Assembly (NCBI GenBank): GCA_038148895.1
Contig: JBBVGQ010000001.1
Strand: one strand, 5' to 3'
Length of the DNA stretch: 64,000 nt
Source of the DNA: Tamlana sp038148895
GTDB taxonomy: Bacteria; Bacteroidota; Bacteroidia; Flavobacteriales; Flavobacteriaceae
A program made the position numbers and the translations under genes. Position 1 is the first letter of the stretch. Every line of letters starts with the position of its first letter. This document shows positions 34,445-44,388 of the stretch, in pieces. A model generated the notes under the pieces. That model ran no database searches. It saw only the letters and a list, made by a program, of their open reading frames with translations, and was not told the origin of the DNA.

Positions 34445-35810
34445 AACGTTATTCAGCGAATTTGATGCCGTTTCTTCAAAACAATGGAAGCAAAAAATAC
34501 AGTTCGATTTAAAAGGGGCTGATTACAATGATACCCTGATTTGGAAATCGAATGAAGACATTGCCGTAAAGCCTTTTTATCACGCTGATGATTTTGATGA
34601 TTTCCCAGAAATATCAGACACCAAAGCCACGCAATGGAAAATCTGCCAATCCATTTTTGTGGCCAATATAGAAAAATCAAACCTTCATGCCATTGATGTT
34701 ATTGAACGTGGCGCAGAAAGCATAGAATTCATAATTCCTTCTGAAGATATTTCAATCGATGATTTACTTAAGAACATCGATTTGAATTTTGTTTCCCTTC
34801 ATTTTAAACTGCTCTTTCTTTCGGACGAATTCATTCAAAATCTTGCAAAATTCAGTTCAATAGCGGGAATCTATATTCACGCCGATATTATTGGCAACTT
34901 GGCCAAAACAGGAAATTGGCATAAAAATCTAAATGATGATTTTCAAAAATTCGAAAACATCATAAAAACCACAAATTCTTTTTCCATTGACACTTCCCTT
35001 TACCAAAATGCAGGAGCCAATATGATTCAGCAATTGGCCTACGGGTTAAGCCATGCCAACGAATATCTAAATCATTTAGACAATGTCTTTACGAGCGAAG
35101 CTAAGCAATCTCTAAAAATAAATTTCAAAGTTTCAGTTGGCAGTAACTACTTTTTTGAAATAGCCAAACTTAGGGCATTACGCTTACTTTGGAAAACCTT
35201 GGCCGCTGAATATAACATAAATCCGAATTGCCATATTTTTGCAGTTCCATCAAAACGTAACAAAACCATTTACGATTTTAACACGAACTTGTTGCGCACC
35301 ACCACGGAATGCATGAGTGCCATACTTGGCGGGGCAAATACCATTTGCAATCTGGCTTATGATTCCGTTTATCATAAAAACAATGAATTTGGAGAACGCA
35401 TAGCCAGAAATCAGCTTTTGATTTTAAAACATGAAAGCTATTTTGATACAGTTGACAATCCATCCGACAGCTCTTATTATATTGAAAGTTTAACCCATCA
35501 ACTTGCCGAAAAAGCTTTGCTTCTCTTCAAGGATATCGAAATTCAAGGTGGCTTTTTAAAACAACTTAAAAGTGGTACCATCCAAAGAAAAATAAAAGAA
35601 AGTGCCTCCAAAGAACAGCAGCAGTTTGACATTGGTGAAATTGTTTTGCTTGGAACCAACAAATACGCCAACCCCAAGGACAGGATGAAAGATGAATTGG
35701 AACTCTATCCATTCACAAAAAACAATCCGAGAAAAACACTAATTGAACCAATCATAGAAAAAAGATTGGCGGAACATACAGAACAAGAACGATTAAAAAA
35801 TGAACTTTAA
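34437..35810 (+). CDS. mutA: Methylmalonyl-CoA mutase small subunit
   Basis: 457 residues. It aligns with the catalytic-barrel part of mutase small subunits (LFSEFDAVSSKQWKQKIQFDLKGADY, IAKLRALRLLWKTLA, NTICNLAYDSVYH) but lacks the C-terminal B12-binding domain, as in other Flavobacteriia. The small subunit is non-catalytic and stabilises the large one. Together they convert methylmalonyl-CoA and succinyl-CoA. It is split from the large-subunit gene by one small lipoprotein gene. Confidence 0.9.
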   Translation: MNKTLFSEFDAVSSKQWKQKIQFDLKGADYNDTLIWKSNEDIAVKPFYHADDFDDFPEISDTKATQWKICQSIFVANIEKSNLHAIDVIERGAESIEFIIPSEDISIDDLLKNIDLNFVSLHFKLLFLSDEFIQNLAKFSSIAGIYIHADIIGNLAKTGNWHKNLNDDFQKFENIIKTTNSFSIDTSLYQNAGANMIQQLAYGLSHANEYLNHLDNVFTSEAKQSLKINFKVSVGSNYFFEIAKLRALRLLWKTLAAEYNINPNCHIFAVPSKRNKTIYDFNTNLLRTTTECMSAILGGANTICNLAYDSVYHKNNEFGERIARNQLLILKHESYFDTVDNPSDSSYYIESLTHQLAEKALLLFKDIEIQGGFLKQLKSGTIQRKIKESASKEQQQFDIGEIVLLGTNKYANPKDRMKDELELYPFTKNNPRKTLIEPIIEKRLAEHTEQERLKNEL

Positions 35811-35811
35811 A

Positions 35812-36450
35812 ATGAACCCAAAAATTACACTTGCCACATTTTTATTTGCACTTATTTTATTCAGTTGTAATAATAAAAACTCGTTTACAGATTATAAATA
35901 TACCGTCCAACCTACACTGATAAATTGCGACGGTTTAAATTCAAAATTATATAATGAAGCCTTGTATAGTTTTGAAAACGACATGATAAATTATTATAGG
36001 AGAGCACGACCTAACACCACATTGTTTCAAGCCTATTCGCAATACTTAAGATCGGCATTATACTCAACCGTAAAATATGAAGATATTATTTCCAAACACA
36101 CGCTTGATGTTTTTGAGGCCTTAAAAAATGAAACAGACCTATGGGATACCAATAACCCTAAAAGCAACTTAAACTATAACAGCTCGGCGGTTAGTTGCAT
36201 TTCCAAAAACATTCAAGATAAAGATTTAAAAACAACCTTTAATGCCCTCTTAACCACAAATAGCATGAGCCCCAAATTATTTGGAGCACCACTAAGCGCA
36301 AAACTTAGGGACACGCAAAACGATAAATATTTAGCACTTTATACTGCCTTAGATTTGTTTTATGCCAACCTATTTGGAATAGATTTTTCAGCTGTAGATT
36401 TGAACAAACCCATTCAAAATGTTGATTTTAACAACCTACCAAAGCCATAA
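35812..36450 (+). CDS. Lipoprotein of unknown function between the mutase subunits
   Basis: 212 residues from the ATG at 35812; an ATG four codons upstream overlaps mutA. Lipoprotein signal FALILFSC (Cys19). The rest is mostly helical and hydrophilic, with no motif I recognise. Its place between mutA and mutB may reflect simple operon filling; nothing in the sequence suggests a role in B12 chemistry. Confidence 0.75.
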   Translation: MNPKITLATFLFALILFSCNNKNSFTDYKYTVQPTLINCDGLNSKLYNEALYSFENDMINYYRRARPNTTLFQAYSQYLRSALYSTVKYEDIISKHTLDVFEALKNETDLWDTNNPKSNLNYNSSAVSCISKNIQDKDLKTTFNALLTTNSMSPKLFGAPLSAKLRDTQNDKYLALYTALDLFYANLFGIDFSAVDLNKPIQNVDFNNLPKP

Positions 36451-36463
36451 CAAAAAATAAAGT

Positions 36464-38581
36464 TTGAGAAGAAATCTTCAACATATAGCATTAAATACAG
36501 AAGATGGAAAACAGAAACCTGAAGTTTCTACCTTCCAGACTGCCGAAGGAATTGAGATTAAATCTATATATTCCAAAGAAGATGTTGAAGGTTTAGAACA
36601 TTTAAACTTTGTGGCTGGCATTGCACCAAACCTTCGTGGACCATACAGCACAATGTATGTGCAAAAGCCTTGGACAATTAGGCAATATGCCGGTTTTAGT
36701 ACTGCTGAAGAAAGCAACGCTTTTTACAGACGCAATTTGGCAGCAGGTCAAAAAGGACTTTCCGTCGCTTTTGATTTAGCCACCCACCGCGGCTATGATT
36801 CAGACCATGAACGTGTGGTTGGAGATGTTGGCAAAGCTGGGGTAGCCATGGATTCGGTTGAGGACATGAAAACACTCTTCGACCAAATTCCACTTGAAAA
36901 AATGTCTGTTTCTATGACCATGAATGGTGCGGTTTTGCCCATAATGGCATTTTATATCGTGGCTGCCGAAGAGCAAGGCGTCAAACCCGAACAATTGGCA
37001 GGAACCATTCAAAATGATATACTAAAAGAGTTCATGGTGCGAAACACCTATATTTATCCACCAACGCCTTCCATGAAAATCATTTCAGATATCTTTGAAT
37101 ACACCAGTAAAAACATGCCGAAATTCAATAGTATAAGCATATCTGGCTATCATATGCAAGAGGCTGGTGCCACTTGCGATATTGAATTGGCTTATACTTT
37201 GGCTGATGGTTTGGAATACATAAGAAAAGGGCTTAAGGCCGGTATGGACATCGATTCTTTTGCGCCTCGTCTATCGTTCTTTTGGGCCATTGGCATGAAC
37301 CACTTTATGGAAATTGCCAAAATGCGGGCCGCAAGAATGCTTTGGGCAAAACTGGTAAAACAATTCAACCCTAAGAATAAAAAATCGTTGTCATTGCGCA
37401 CGCACTGCCAGACCAGTGGTTGGAGTTTAACTGAACAAGACCCTTTTAATAACGTTGCCAGAACAACTATTGAAGCTGCGACAGCGGCATTTGGCGGCAC
37501 ACAAAGTTTACATACCAATGCCCTGGATGAAGCCATTGCATTACCAACAGACTTCTCAGCAAGAATAGCTAGAAACACGCAAATATTTTTGCAAGAAGAA
37601 ACCAAAATCACTAAAACCGTGGACCCATGGGGAGGCAGTTTTTATGTGGAAAAGTTAACCCACAATATTGCCGAAAAAGCTTGGAAACTCATACAAGAAG
37701 TTGAAGAACTTGGCGGAATGACCAAAGCCATTGAAGCTGGAATCCCAAAAATGAGAATTGAGGAAGCGGCAGCCAAAAAACAAGCTAGGATAGACTCTGG
37801 GCAAGACATTATTGTTGGCGTAAACAAATACAGACTCAAAAAAGAAGAACCAATTGCAACGCTCGAAGTGGATAATCAAACCGTTCGAAATGCACAGATA
37901 GAGCGCTTAAAAAGCATTAAGGCAACGAGGAACTCTGAAAAGGTAAAAATAGCTTTGGTAAAATTAACCGAAGCAGCAAAGTCAGGACAAGAAAATTTAT
38001 TAGCTTTAGCTGTTGAAGCGGCTCGTGAGCGGGCAACACTTGGTGAAATCAGTGATGCACTTGAAGCCGTTTTTGGCAGATATAAAGCACAAATAAAATC
38101 ATTCTCAGGCGTGTACAGAAAAGAAATTAAAGAAGACGACAGTTTCAAAAAAGCCCAAGAATTGGCTGATGTTTTTGCAGAGCAAGACGGCAGACGCCCA
38201 AGAATTATGATTGCAAAAATGGGACAAGATGGACATGACCGCGGCGCCAAGGTAGTTGCTACAGGTTACGCCGATGTTGGTTTTGATGTAGATATTGGCC
38301 CATTGTTCCAAACACCAAAGGAAGTTGCAAAACAAGCCGTTGAAAACGATGTGCATGTTTTAGGGGTTTCTTCATTGGCGGCGGGGCATAAAACATTGGT
38401 ACCGCAAGTTATTGAGGAATTAAAAAAATATGGTCGCGATGATATCATGGTTATTGTTGGTGGCGTTATTCCAAAACAAGATTACCAATTTTTATTTGAT
38501 GCCGGTGTCGTGGCCGTTTTTGGACCCGGTACAAAAATTAGTGATGCAGCAATTAAAATTTTAGAAATCCTAATAGATTAA
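36464..38581 (+). CDS. mutB: Methylmalonyl-CoA mutase large subunit
   Basis: 705 residues. N-terminal catalytic barrel (RGPYSTMYVQKPWTIRQYAG, DLATHRGYDSDHERV, ISGYHMQEAGA, RTHCQTSGWSLTEQDP) and a C-terminal B12-binding domain with DGHDRG, whose His coordinates cobalt. It isomerises methylmalonyl-CoA and succinyl-CoA. The start is a TTG (36464): an in-frame TAA two codons upstream and no ATG before the conserved N-terminus leave no better choice. A TTG start may limit expression. Confidence 0.95.
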   Translation: MRRNLQHIALNTEDGKQKPEVSTFQTAEGIEIKSIYSKEDVEGLEHLNFVAGIAPNLRGPYSTMYVQKPWTIRQYAGFSTAEESNAFYRRNLAAGQKGLSVAFDLATHRGYDSDHERVVGDVGKAGVAMDSVEDMKTLFDQIPLEKMSVSMTMNGAVLPIMAFYIVAAEEQGVKPEQLAGTIQNDILKEFMVRNTYIYPPTPSMKIISDIFEYTSKNMPKFNSISISGYHMQEAGATCDIELAYTLADGLEYIRKGLKAGMDIDSFAPRLSFFWAIGMNHFMEIAKMRAARMLWAKLVKQFNPKNKKSLSLRTHCQTSGWSLTEQDPFNNVARTTIEAATAAFGGTQSLHTNALDEAIALPTDFSARIARNTQIFLQEETKITKTVDPWGGSFYVEKLTHNIAEKAWKLIQEVEELGGMTKAIEAGIPKMRIEEAAAKKQARIDSGQDIIVGVNKYRLKKEEPIATLEVDNQTVRNAQIERLKSIKATRNSEKVKIALVKLTEAAKSGQENLLALAVEAARERATLGEISDALEAVFGRYKAQIKSFSGVYRKEIKEDDSFKKAQELADVFAEQDGRRPRIMIAKMGQDGHDRGAKVVATGYADVGFDVDIGPLFQTPKEVAKQAVENDVHVLGVSSLAAGHKTLVPQVIEELKKYGRDDIMVIVGGVIPKQDYQFLFDAGVVAVFGPGTKISDAAIKILEILID

Positions 38582-38662
38582 CCGAATAATTATCAATAAT
38601 ATAATTGATTTCACTTTACCGATTTATTAACTTCTTCCATTTTTATTCCAACTAAATAATCG

Positions 38663-38670
38663 TATTTTTG
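38663..38670 (+). promoter_or_regulatory. -7 box TATTTTTG for parA
   Basis: Full match to TAnnTTTG, 24 bases before the parA start, with a T-rich region but no clear TTG about 20 bases upstream. Confidence 0.45.
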
Positions 38671-38694
38671 CGGCTCATCAAACCATAACAATTA

Positions 38695-39459
38695 ATGGGT
38701 AAAATAATTGCAATTGCTAACCAAAAAGGTGGTGTTGGAAAAACCACAACTTCAGTTAATTTAGCAGCTTCACTCGGTGTTCTAGAAAAAAAAGTGCTAC
38801 TTATAGATGCTGACCCTCAAGCAAATGCAACTTCTGGAATTGGTATAGATGTAGAGTCCGTTGAGATTGGAACTTACCAGCTTTTAGAGCATTCCAATGT
38901 AGCTAGGGAAGCTATTGTTAAAACAGAAACACCCAATCTCGATATTATCCCTGCCCACATCGATTTAGTGGCTATTGAAATAGAACTTGTTGATAAAGAT
39001 GAACGTGAATATATGCTGAAAAAAGCATTGGGCGATATTAAAGATGATTACGATTATATTTTGATAGATTGCGCTCCTTCTTTGGGATTATTAACATTGA
39101 ATGCATTAACAGCATCGGATGCTGTAATTATTCCTATTCAATGCGAATATTTCGCCCTTGAAGGCTTGGGGAAATTATTGAACACCATTAAAAGCGTTCA
39201 AAAAATACACAATTCAGAATTGGATATTGAAGGCTTATTGTTAACCATGTACGATTCGCGTTTACGTTTGTCAAACCAAGTGGTTGAAGAGGTACAAAAA
39301 CACTTTAACGATATGGTTTTCCAAACCATCATTCAACGTAACGTCCGTTTAAGCGAGGCGCCGAGCTATGGCGAAAGCATAATTAATTACGATGCCAGTA
39401 GTAAAGGTGCTGATAATTACTTAAGTTTGGCTAAAGAAATCATCAATAAAAACGCTTAA
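38695..39459 (+). CDS. parA: Chromosome-partitioning ATPase ParA/Soj
   Basis: 254 residues with the deviant Walker A box KGGVGKTTTS, a Walker B-like IDADPQANAT region and IDCAPSLGLLTLNALTASD. Chromosomal ParA proteins bind DNA non-specifically and move ParB-parS complexes. The parB gene begins 2 bases after its stop. I saw no canonical parS palindrome nearby. Confidence 0.96.
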   Translation: MGKIIAIANQKGGVGKTTTSVNLAASLGVLEKKVLLIDADPQANATSGIGIDVESVEIGTYQLLEHSNVAREAIVKTETPNLDIIPAHIDLVAIEIELVDKDEREYMLKKALGDIKDDYDYILIDCAPSLGLLTLNALTASDAVIIPIQCEYFALEGLGKLLNTIKSVQKIHNSELDIEGLLLTMYDSRLRLSNQVVEEVQKHFNDMVFQTIIQRNVRLSEAPSYGESIINYDASSKGADNYLSLAKEIINKNA

Positions 39460-39461
39460 TT

Positions 39462-40376
39462 ATGGCTAAGGCAACTAAAAAACAAGCTTTAGGTAGAGGT
39501 TTATCGGCATTGTTGAAAGACCCTGAAAACGATATTCAATCGGTTCATGATAAAAATGCCGATAAAGTTGTTGGGAATATAGTTGAATTAGATATTGATT
39601 TTATTGAGGTAAATCCGTTTCAACCCAGAACCAATTTTAGCGAGGAATCGCTCCGTGAGTTGGCTTCATCCATAAAAGAGCTTGGCATCATTCAACCCAT
39701 TACGGTTAGAAAAGTTGGTCAAAATAAATATCAATTAGTATCTGGTGAACGTCGATACAGAGCTTCAAAGTTAATTGATTTAGAAACAATTCCGGCTTAC
39801 GTTAGAATTGCCAACGACCAAGAATCATTAGAGATGGCCTTGGTTGAGAACATTCAACGACAAGATTTAGACCCCATTGAGATTGCTCTATCTTATCAGA
39901 GATTAATTGACGAAATTAACCTGACCCAAGAACAAATGAGCGAGCGTGTGGGTAAAAAACGCTCTACAATTACCAATTATTTGCGCTTGTTAAAGTTAGA
40001 CCCCATTATTCAAACAGGCATGCGTGATGGCTTTATTTCCATGGGACATGGACGTGCTTTAATTGCGGTTGAAGACCAATCCATCCAACTGGATATTTAC
40101 GAAAAAATACTTTCAAATAAACTTTCGGTTAGGGAAACTGAAAATTTGATACGCGACTTTAATGCTTCAGAAGACCTTAAAGTTCCTGCTAAAAAATCAG
40201 AAAATGAAGAACTGCCAAAGTTTGTCAAAAAAGGCATTGCGGCATTTTCAGAATACTTTGGACATAAAATTGACGTTAAAGTTTCTAAAAATGGAAAAGG
40301 GAAAATTACCATTCCCTTCCATTCAGAAGAAGACTTTAATCGCATAAAAAAATTAGTTCAAGGTGATTCCAAATAA
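39462..40376 (+). CDS. parB: Chromosome-partitioning protein ParB
   Basis: 304 residues. The N-terminal ALGRGLSALL interacts with ParA. The CTPase/ParB box QPRTNFSEESL and SGERRYRA follow, then a helix-turn-helix (SERVGKKRSTITNYLRLL) for parS and a C-terminal dimer domain. The last codons overlap the next gene's GTG start by 14 bases. Confidence 0.96.
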   Translation: MAKATKKQALGRGLSALLKDPENDIQSVHDKNADKVVGNIVELDIDFIEVNPFQPRTNFSEESLRELASSIKELGIIQPITVRKVGQNKYQLVSGERRYRASKLIDLETIPAYVRIANDQESLEMALVENIQRQDLDPIEIALSYQRLIDEINLTQEQMSERVGKKRSTITNYLRLLKLDPIIQTGMRDGFISMGHGRALIAVEDQSIQLDIYEKILSNKLSVRETENLIRDFNASEDLKVPAKKSENEELPKFVKKGIAAFSEYFGHKIDVKVSKNGKGKITIPFHSEEDFNRIKKLVQGDSK

Positions 40377-40983
40377 ATCCTTATTGGCATTAGCTTTAAC
40401 CTTTTTGAGTTGTTTTACGTTAATAGCCCAAGATAAAAAACCTGAAGAAGAGATTATTCCGGAACCGCTTATTGCTGTTGATACTATTTCATTAGCTCGA
40501 GAACGAATAAATCCTTTGTCCCCTGCAAAAGCAGCTTTTTATTCTGCTATTTTACCAGGCTTGGGTCAGGCTTACAACAAAAAATATTGGAAAATACCTA
40601 TTGTTTATGGGGCTATTGGTACCGGTATTTACTTTTACATTAACAACAGCAAAGAATATGATCGTTACAGGGATGCCTACAAAAGCAGATTGGCTGGTTT
40701 TAAAAATGATGAGTTCTATTTTGATGCCAACGGCAATCAACTTACAACGCCCAGAATCACCACCAGTAGGCTTGAGGACGCACAAAAATTTTACCGAAGA
40801 AACAAAGAAATATCTTTGTTGGTAACTTTTGGCCTATATGCACTAAATATTATTGATGCCAATGTTGATGCCCATTTAATGCAATATAATGTGGATGAAA
40901 ACTTATCTTTGGCACCGCATTATAGATTTAACGAAATTGATGCAACCGGCAACCTAGGACTGACATTAAATTTTAAATTCTAA
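40363..40983 (+). CDS. DUF5683 family exported protein
   Basis: 206 residues from a GTG that overlaps parB. Signal peptide LLALALTFLSCFTLIAQ. The core SPAKAAFYSAILPGLGQAYNKKYWKIPIVYG is conserved in Bacteroidota DUF5683 proteins, which sit beside parB and dapB. One or two membrane segments follow. Function is unknown; the constant position next to parAB hints at an envelope role tied to the cell cycle. Confidence 0.82.
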   Translation: MIPNKSLLALALTFLSCFTLIAQDKKPEEEIIPEPLIAVDTISLARERINPLSPAKAAFYSAILPGLGQAYNKKYWKIPIVYGAIGTGIYFYINNSKEYDRYRDAYKSRLAGFKNDEFYFDANGNQLTTPRITTSRLEDAQKFYRRNKEISLLVTFGLYALNIIDANVDAHLMQYNVDENLSLAPHYRFNEIDATGNLGLTLNFKF

Positions 40984-41006
40984 GCTAAAATTAAAAAAAT
41001 AAACAG

Positions 41007-41711
41007 ATGAAAATAGCACTACTTGGATACGGTAAAATGGGAAAGACCATCGAACAAATTGCTCTTAAACGTGGGCACGATGTAGTATTGACTATTGATA
41101 AAGACGACCATAATTACGATATTACAAAAGCCGATGTTGCCATAGATTTTAGTATTCCAACGGTTGCTTTCAACAACATATCAAACTGCTTAAACAATAA
41201 TGTTCCCGTTGTTTCTGGAACCACAGGTTGGCTGGATAAATATGACGATGCTGTGGCGCTTTGTAAAGAAAACAAAGGTGCTTTTATCTATGCTTCAAAC
41301 TATAGTCTGGGTGTAAACATCTTTTTTGAACTTAATAAAACTTTGGCAAAAATGATGAGCTCATTGAAACAGTACAACGTTTCTATGGAAGAAATACACC
41401 ACACCCAAAAGCTAGACGCACCAAGTGGAACGGCTATTTCTTTGGCCAATGACATTATTTCAAATAATGAAAATTTCAATGCATGGAAATTGGACGAAAA
41501 TGGAGATTTGGTAATTCCCATCGTGGCTAAACGTATAGCTGATGTTCCAGGAACACATACGGTAACCTACCAAAGTGAAGTGGACACTATAACCATTGAA
41601 CATGAAGCCCATAACAGGCAAGGCTTTGCTCTAGGAGCAGTTATTGCCGCAGAATGGATTGTGGGCAAAACAGGTGTGTTCAGTATGAAGGACGTGTTAA
41701 ATATTGGTTAA
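41007..41711 (+). CDS. dapB: 4-hydroxy-tetrahydrodipicolinate reductase
   Basis: 234 residues. NAD(P)-binding loop GYGKMGKTIE at the start, SGTTGW, and the signature EEIHHTQKLDAPSGTA with the catalytic His and Lys of DapB. It reduces the dihydrodipicolinate precursor in the lysine and diaminopimelate pathway, needed for peptidoglycan. It precedes the signal peptidase gene by 65 bases. Confidence 0.95.
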   Translation: MKIALLGYGKMGKTIEQIALKRGHDVVLTIDKDDHNYDITKADVAIDFSIPTVAFNNISNCLNNNVPVVSGTTGWLDKYDDAVALCKENKGAFIYASNYSLGVNIFFELNKTLAKMMSSLKQYNVSMEEIHHTQKLDAPSGTAISLANDIISNNENFNAWKLDENGDLVIPIVAKRIADVPGTHTVTYQSEVDTITIEHEAHNRQGFALGAVIAAEWIVGKTGVFSMKDVLNIG

Positions 41712-41776
41712 TATTATTTAAAAACGTAACGTTAGAAAGGCAGTTACTACCAACAAAAAATTAAAATTTCAAGATT

Positions 41777-43351
41777 ATGACGTGGACACAGTGGTTTATT
41801 TTCATCTTAATCATTCAAGTTATTCATGGTTTAGGAACTTGGAAACTCTATATTAAGGCTGGAAGACAAGCTTGGGAGGCTTTTGTTCCTGTTTATAATG
41901 CGGTTATTTTAATGAAAATAATCAATCGTCCTTGGTGGTGGGTGATTCTATTGTTTTTGCCCATTGTTAACCTCATCATGTTTCCTGTGGTTTGGGTTGA
42001 AACGGCCAGAAGTTTTGGAAAAAACAAAACCTTAGACACATTGTTGGCTGTTGTTTCCCTTGGTTTCTACAATTTCTACTTAAACTATGTGGCCGATGTA
42101 AGCTATATTTCTGACAGAAGCATTCATCCAAAATCTAGTTCAGGTGAATGGACAAGTTCTATTTTGTTTGCCATTGTAGCCGCCACAATTGTACATACCT
42201 ATTTCATTCAACCATTCACCATTCCATCCTCATCATTGGAAAAATCATTGTTGGTTGGTGATTTCCTTTTTGTAAGCAAGTTCCATTATGGTGCTAGAGT
42301 GCCTATGACTACGGTTGGTGCACCCATGGTTCACGATACCATTCCTGTTTTAAAAAGCAAATCCTATTTATTTGATGACCATAAAGGCAGCAGTTCATGG
42401 AAAAACAAATTGCAGCTTCCTTATTTACGCTTGCCGGGTTTTGAAGATATCGAAAGAAATGATATTGTAGTATTCAATCAGCCGGCAGATACGCTTTTGG
42501 ATATGAACGATTTTCATCCAGACAGAAACTACTACAAGCCCATAGACAAAAAAACAAACCTTGTAAAGCGTTGTGTTGGTATTGCTGGAGACACTTTAGA
42601 AGTTCGTGACGGCTTTGTTTATATCAATGGACAGAAAAACGAATTACCCGATAGGGCACACTTACAATTCAGCTATTACGTGCAACCTAAAACGCATCAA
42701 TTCAATCCGAAGTTCCTTAAAGAACGCTATGATATTACGGATGGTTTTGGAATAATCAATGCGCAAAATACCTATTATTTCTCGGCGATTTCAGATGAAG
42801 CTCTCGCTAAATTTAAAGACCATCCAAACGTTGTTAGCATAACACCAAACATTAAAGAAAAAGGGACAAGAGACCCAAATATTTTTCCGCATGACCCCAA
42901 TTATAATTGGAATGTGGATCAATTTGGGCCACTGTATATTCCTGAAAAAGGAAAAACCATTGATATTAATTTAGAAAACTTACCGCTTTACAAACGTGTT
43001 ATAACGGAATACGAGGGCAATAGCTTGCAGGTACAAGGAAACCAGATTTTAATTAATGGTGAAGTAACCGACAACTACACCTTCAAACAAAACTACTATT
43101 GGATGATGGGTGATAACCGTCATAATTCCATTGATGCACGTGCTTGGGGGTTTGTACCATTTAACCATGTAGTTGGTAAACCTGTGTTCATCTGGATGAG
43201 CTGGGATGGAAAATCTCCACGTTGGGAACGTTTCTTTACTACTGTTAGCGGAAAAGGAAAAGCGACATCGTACTTAATACCTTTTTTAATTTTGTTGGCT
43301 GGTTGGATTGGTTTCAGCAAATGGAGAAAACGCAAAAAGGCGAATAGTTAG
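41777..43351 (+). CDS. lepB: Signal peptidase I (Bacteroidota long form)
   Basis: 524 residues, much longer than the 324 of E. coli. N-terminal hydrophobic segments (FIFILIIQVIHGLG, WWWVILLFLPIVNLIM and one more near 130-147) precede the protease. Catalytic Ser153 is in TIPSSSLEKSL and Lys264 in NLVKRCVGIAGD; MMGDNRHNSIDARAWGFVP follows. A large insertion separates the Lys and the C-terminal box, and a final membrane helix plus a basic tail ends the protein. It removes signal peptides at the inner membrane. The insertion is common in this phylum; its role is unknown. Confidence 0.92.
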   Translation: MTWTQWFIFILIIQVIHGLGTWKLYIKAGRQAWEAFVPVYNAVILMKIINRPWWWVILLFLPIVNLIMFPVVWVETARSFGKNKTLDTLLAVVSLGFYNFYLNYVADVSYISDRSIHPKSSSGEWTSSILFAIVAATIVHTYFIQPFTIPSSSLEKSLLVGDFLFVSKFHYGARVPMTTVGAPMVHDTIPVLKSKSYLFDDHKGSSSWKNKLQLPYLRLPGFEDIERNDIVVFNQPADTLLDMNDFHPDRNYYKPIDKKTNLVKRCVGIAGDTLEVRDGFVYINGQKNELPDRAHLQFSYYVQPKTHQFNPKFLKERYDITDGFGIINAQNTYYFSAISDEALAKFKDHPNVVSITPNIKEKGTRDPNIFPHDPNYNWNVDQFGPLYIPEKGKTIDINLENLPLYKRVITEYEGNSLQVQGNQILINGEVTDNYTFKQNYYWMMGDNRHNSIDARAWGFVPFNHVVGKPVFIWMSWDGKSPRWERFFTTVSGKGKATSYLIPFLILLAGWIGFSKWRKRKKANS

Positions 43352-43408
43352 ATGTGAAGTCGTTAAGTTGTTGAGCCAATTTCAACTTAACAACAAACAA
43401 CTTAACAA

Positions 43409-44032
43409 ATGAACGTAATTGTCCACCCCACATATTTCCCTAACATTGCTCATTTTGTTGCTATGATTAAAGCTTCGGAAGTAGTTTTTGAAATAGAGGA
43501 CAACTTCCTGAAACAAACCTACCGAAACAGAGCCTACATTTACGGAGCAAATGGCAAATTGGCTTTAAACATCCCAGTGGTGCATTCGCAAAAAAATCGA
43601 CAGAAGTACCGAGATGTTAAGATTTTCAACGAAGAAAAATGGCAGGATATTCACTTAAAATCCTTGCTTTCGTCATATAGAACCTCACCTTTTTTTGAGT
43701 ATTATGAAGATGACATCCGGCCGTTGTTTGAGCAAAAAGTAGATTACATATTAGATTTTAATTTGAAATGCTTGAACGTAATTTGCGATTGTTTGCAATT
43801 GGATTTGAATATTTCAGAAACCGAGACCTACGAAAAAGTATCCGAAGGCAAAACCGATTTTCGGTTTTTGGTGCAGGCAAAAAAAGAAATACCTCAAGAC
43901 TTTGAACCATACACACAGGTTTTTGGCAACAAGCACGGTTTTATTCCCAATTTGAGTATATTGGATTTACTTTTTAATGAAGGCCCAAATGCATTGAATT
44001 ATTTAAAATCGCAAACCATAAAAACACCGTAA
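43409..44032 (+). CDS. WbqC family protein
   Basis: 207 residues, cytoplasmic. YFPNIAHFVAMI and YRNRAYIYGANGKLALNIPV match the WbqC group found with polysaccharide and lipopolysaccharide genes, thought to assist amino-sugar acyl or related transfer. The exact reaction is not settled. Its stop overlaps the start of the next gene by one base. Confidence 0.82.
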   Translation: MNVIVHPTYFPNIAHFVAMIKASEVVFEIEDNFLKQTYRNRAYIYGANGKLALNIPVVHSQKNRQKYRDVKIFNEEKWQDIHLKSLLSSYRTSPFFEYYEDDIRPLFEQKVDYILDFNLKCLNVICDCLQLDLNISETETYEKVSEGKTDFRFLVQAKKEIPQDFEPYTQVFGNKHGFIPNLSILDLLFNEGPNALNYLKSQTIKTP

Positions 44033-44340
44033 TGCTCCAACTGTTTGCCCATTATGGATGCCATATTCTGCTTCCCTTAGGCTTAGCGCTAATTTGGTAT
44101 AAACCCGAATGGAAAATAGCTTTTTTGATCATGATTTCCGGCATGTGGATAGACGTTGACCACCTTTTGGCAAGTCCTATTTTTGCACCTAACAGGTGCA
44201 GCATAAATTTTCACCCCTTGCATTCCTATTATGCCATAGCCATTTATATTGTATTGCTTTTTCCAAATAAAACTAGATTGATAGCTCTAGGACTTGTAGC
44301 ACATATCATTGCCGATCTTGTGGACTGTAGTTTTATGTAG
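44032..44340 (+). CDS. DUF6122 family membrane protein
   Basis: 102 residues with three or four hydrophobic helices and conserved polar residues (HYGCHILLP, DVDHLLASP, HPLHSYYA, IADLVDC). The pattern of His and Asp inside membrane-proximal segments recalls the metal-dependent membrane-bound hydrolase YdjM/LexA-regulated group, but this is only a resemblance. Translation is likely coupled to the WbqC gene. Confidence 0.75.
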   Translation: MLQLFAHYGCHILLPLGLALIWYKPEWKIAFLIMISGMWIDVDHLLASPIFAPNRCSINFHPLHSYYAIAIYIVLLFPNKTRLIALGLVAHIIADLVDCSFM

Positions 44341-44388
44341 CATCGTTTTAAAAAGTAACTAAGCCTGAAAGTTACAAAGCTGCAAAGA

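Noticed and set aside
38582..40983. Search for a parS site near parAB
   Set aside because: No palindrome of the TGTTTCACGTGAAACA type was seen in this stretch; sites may lie elsewhere.
43362..43391. GTTAAGTTG/CAACTTAAC inverted repeat between lepB and the WbqC gene
   Set aside because: AT-rich with a 12-base loop and no T tract; could be chance in AT-rich spacer.
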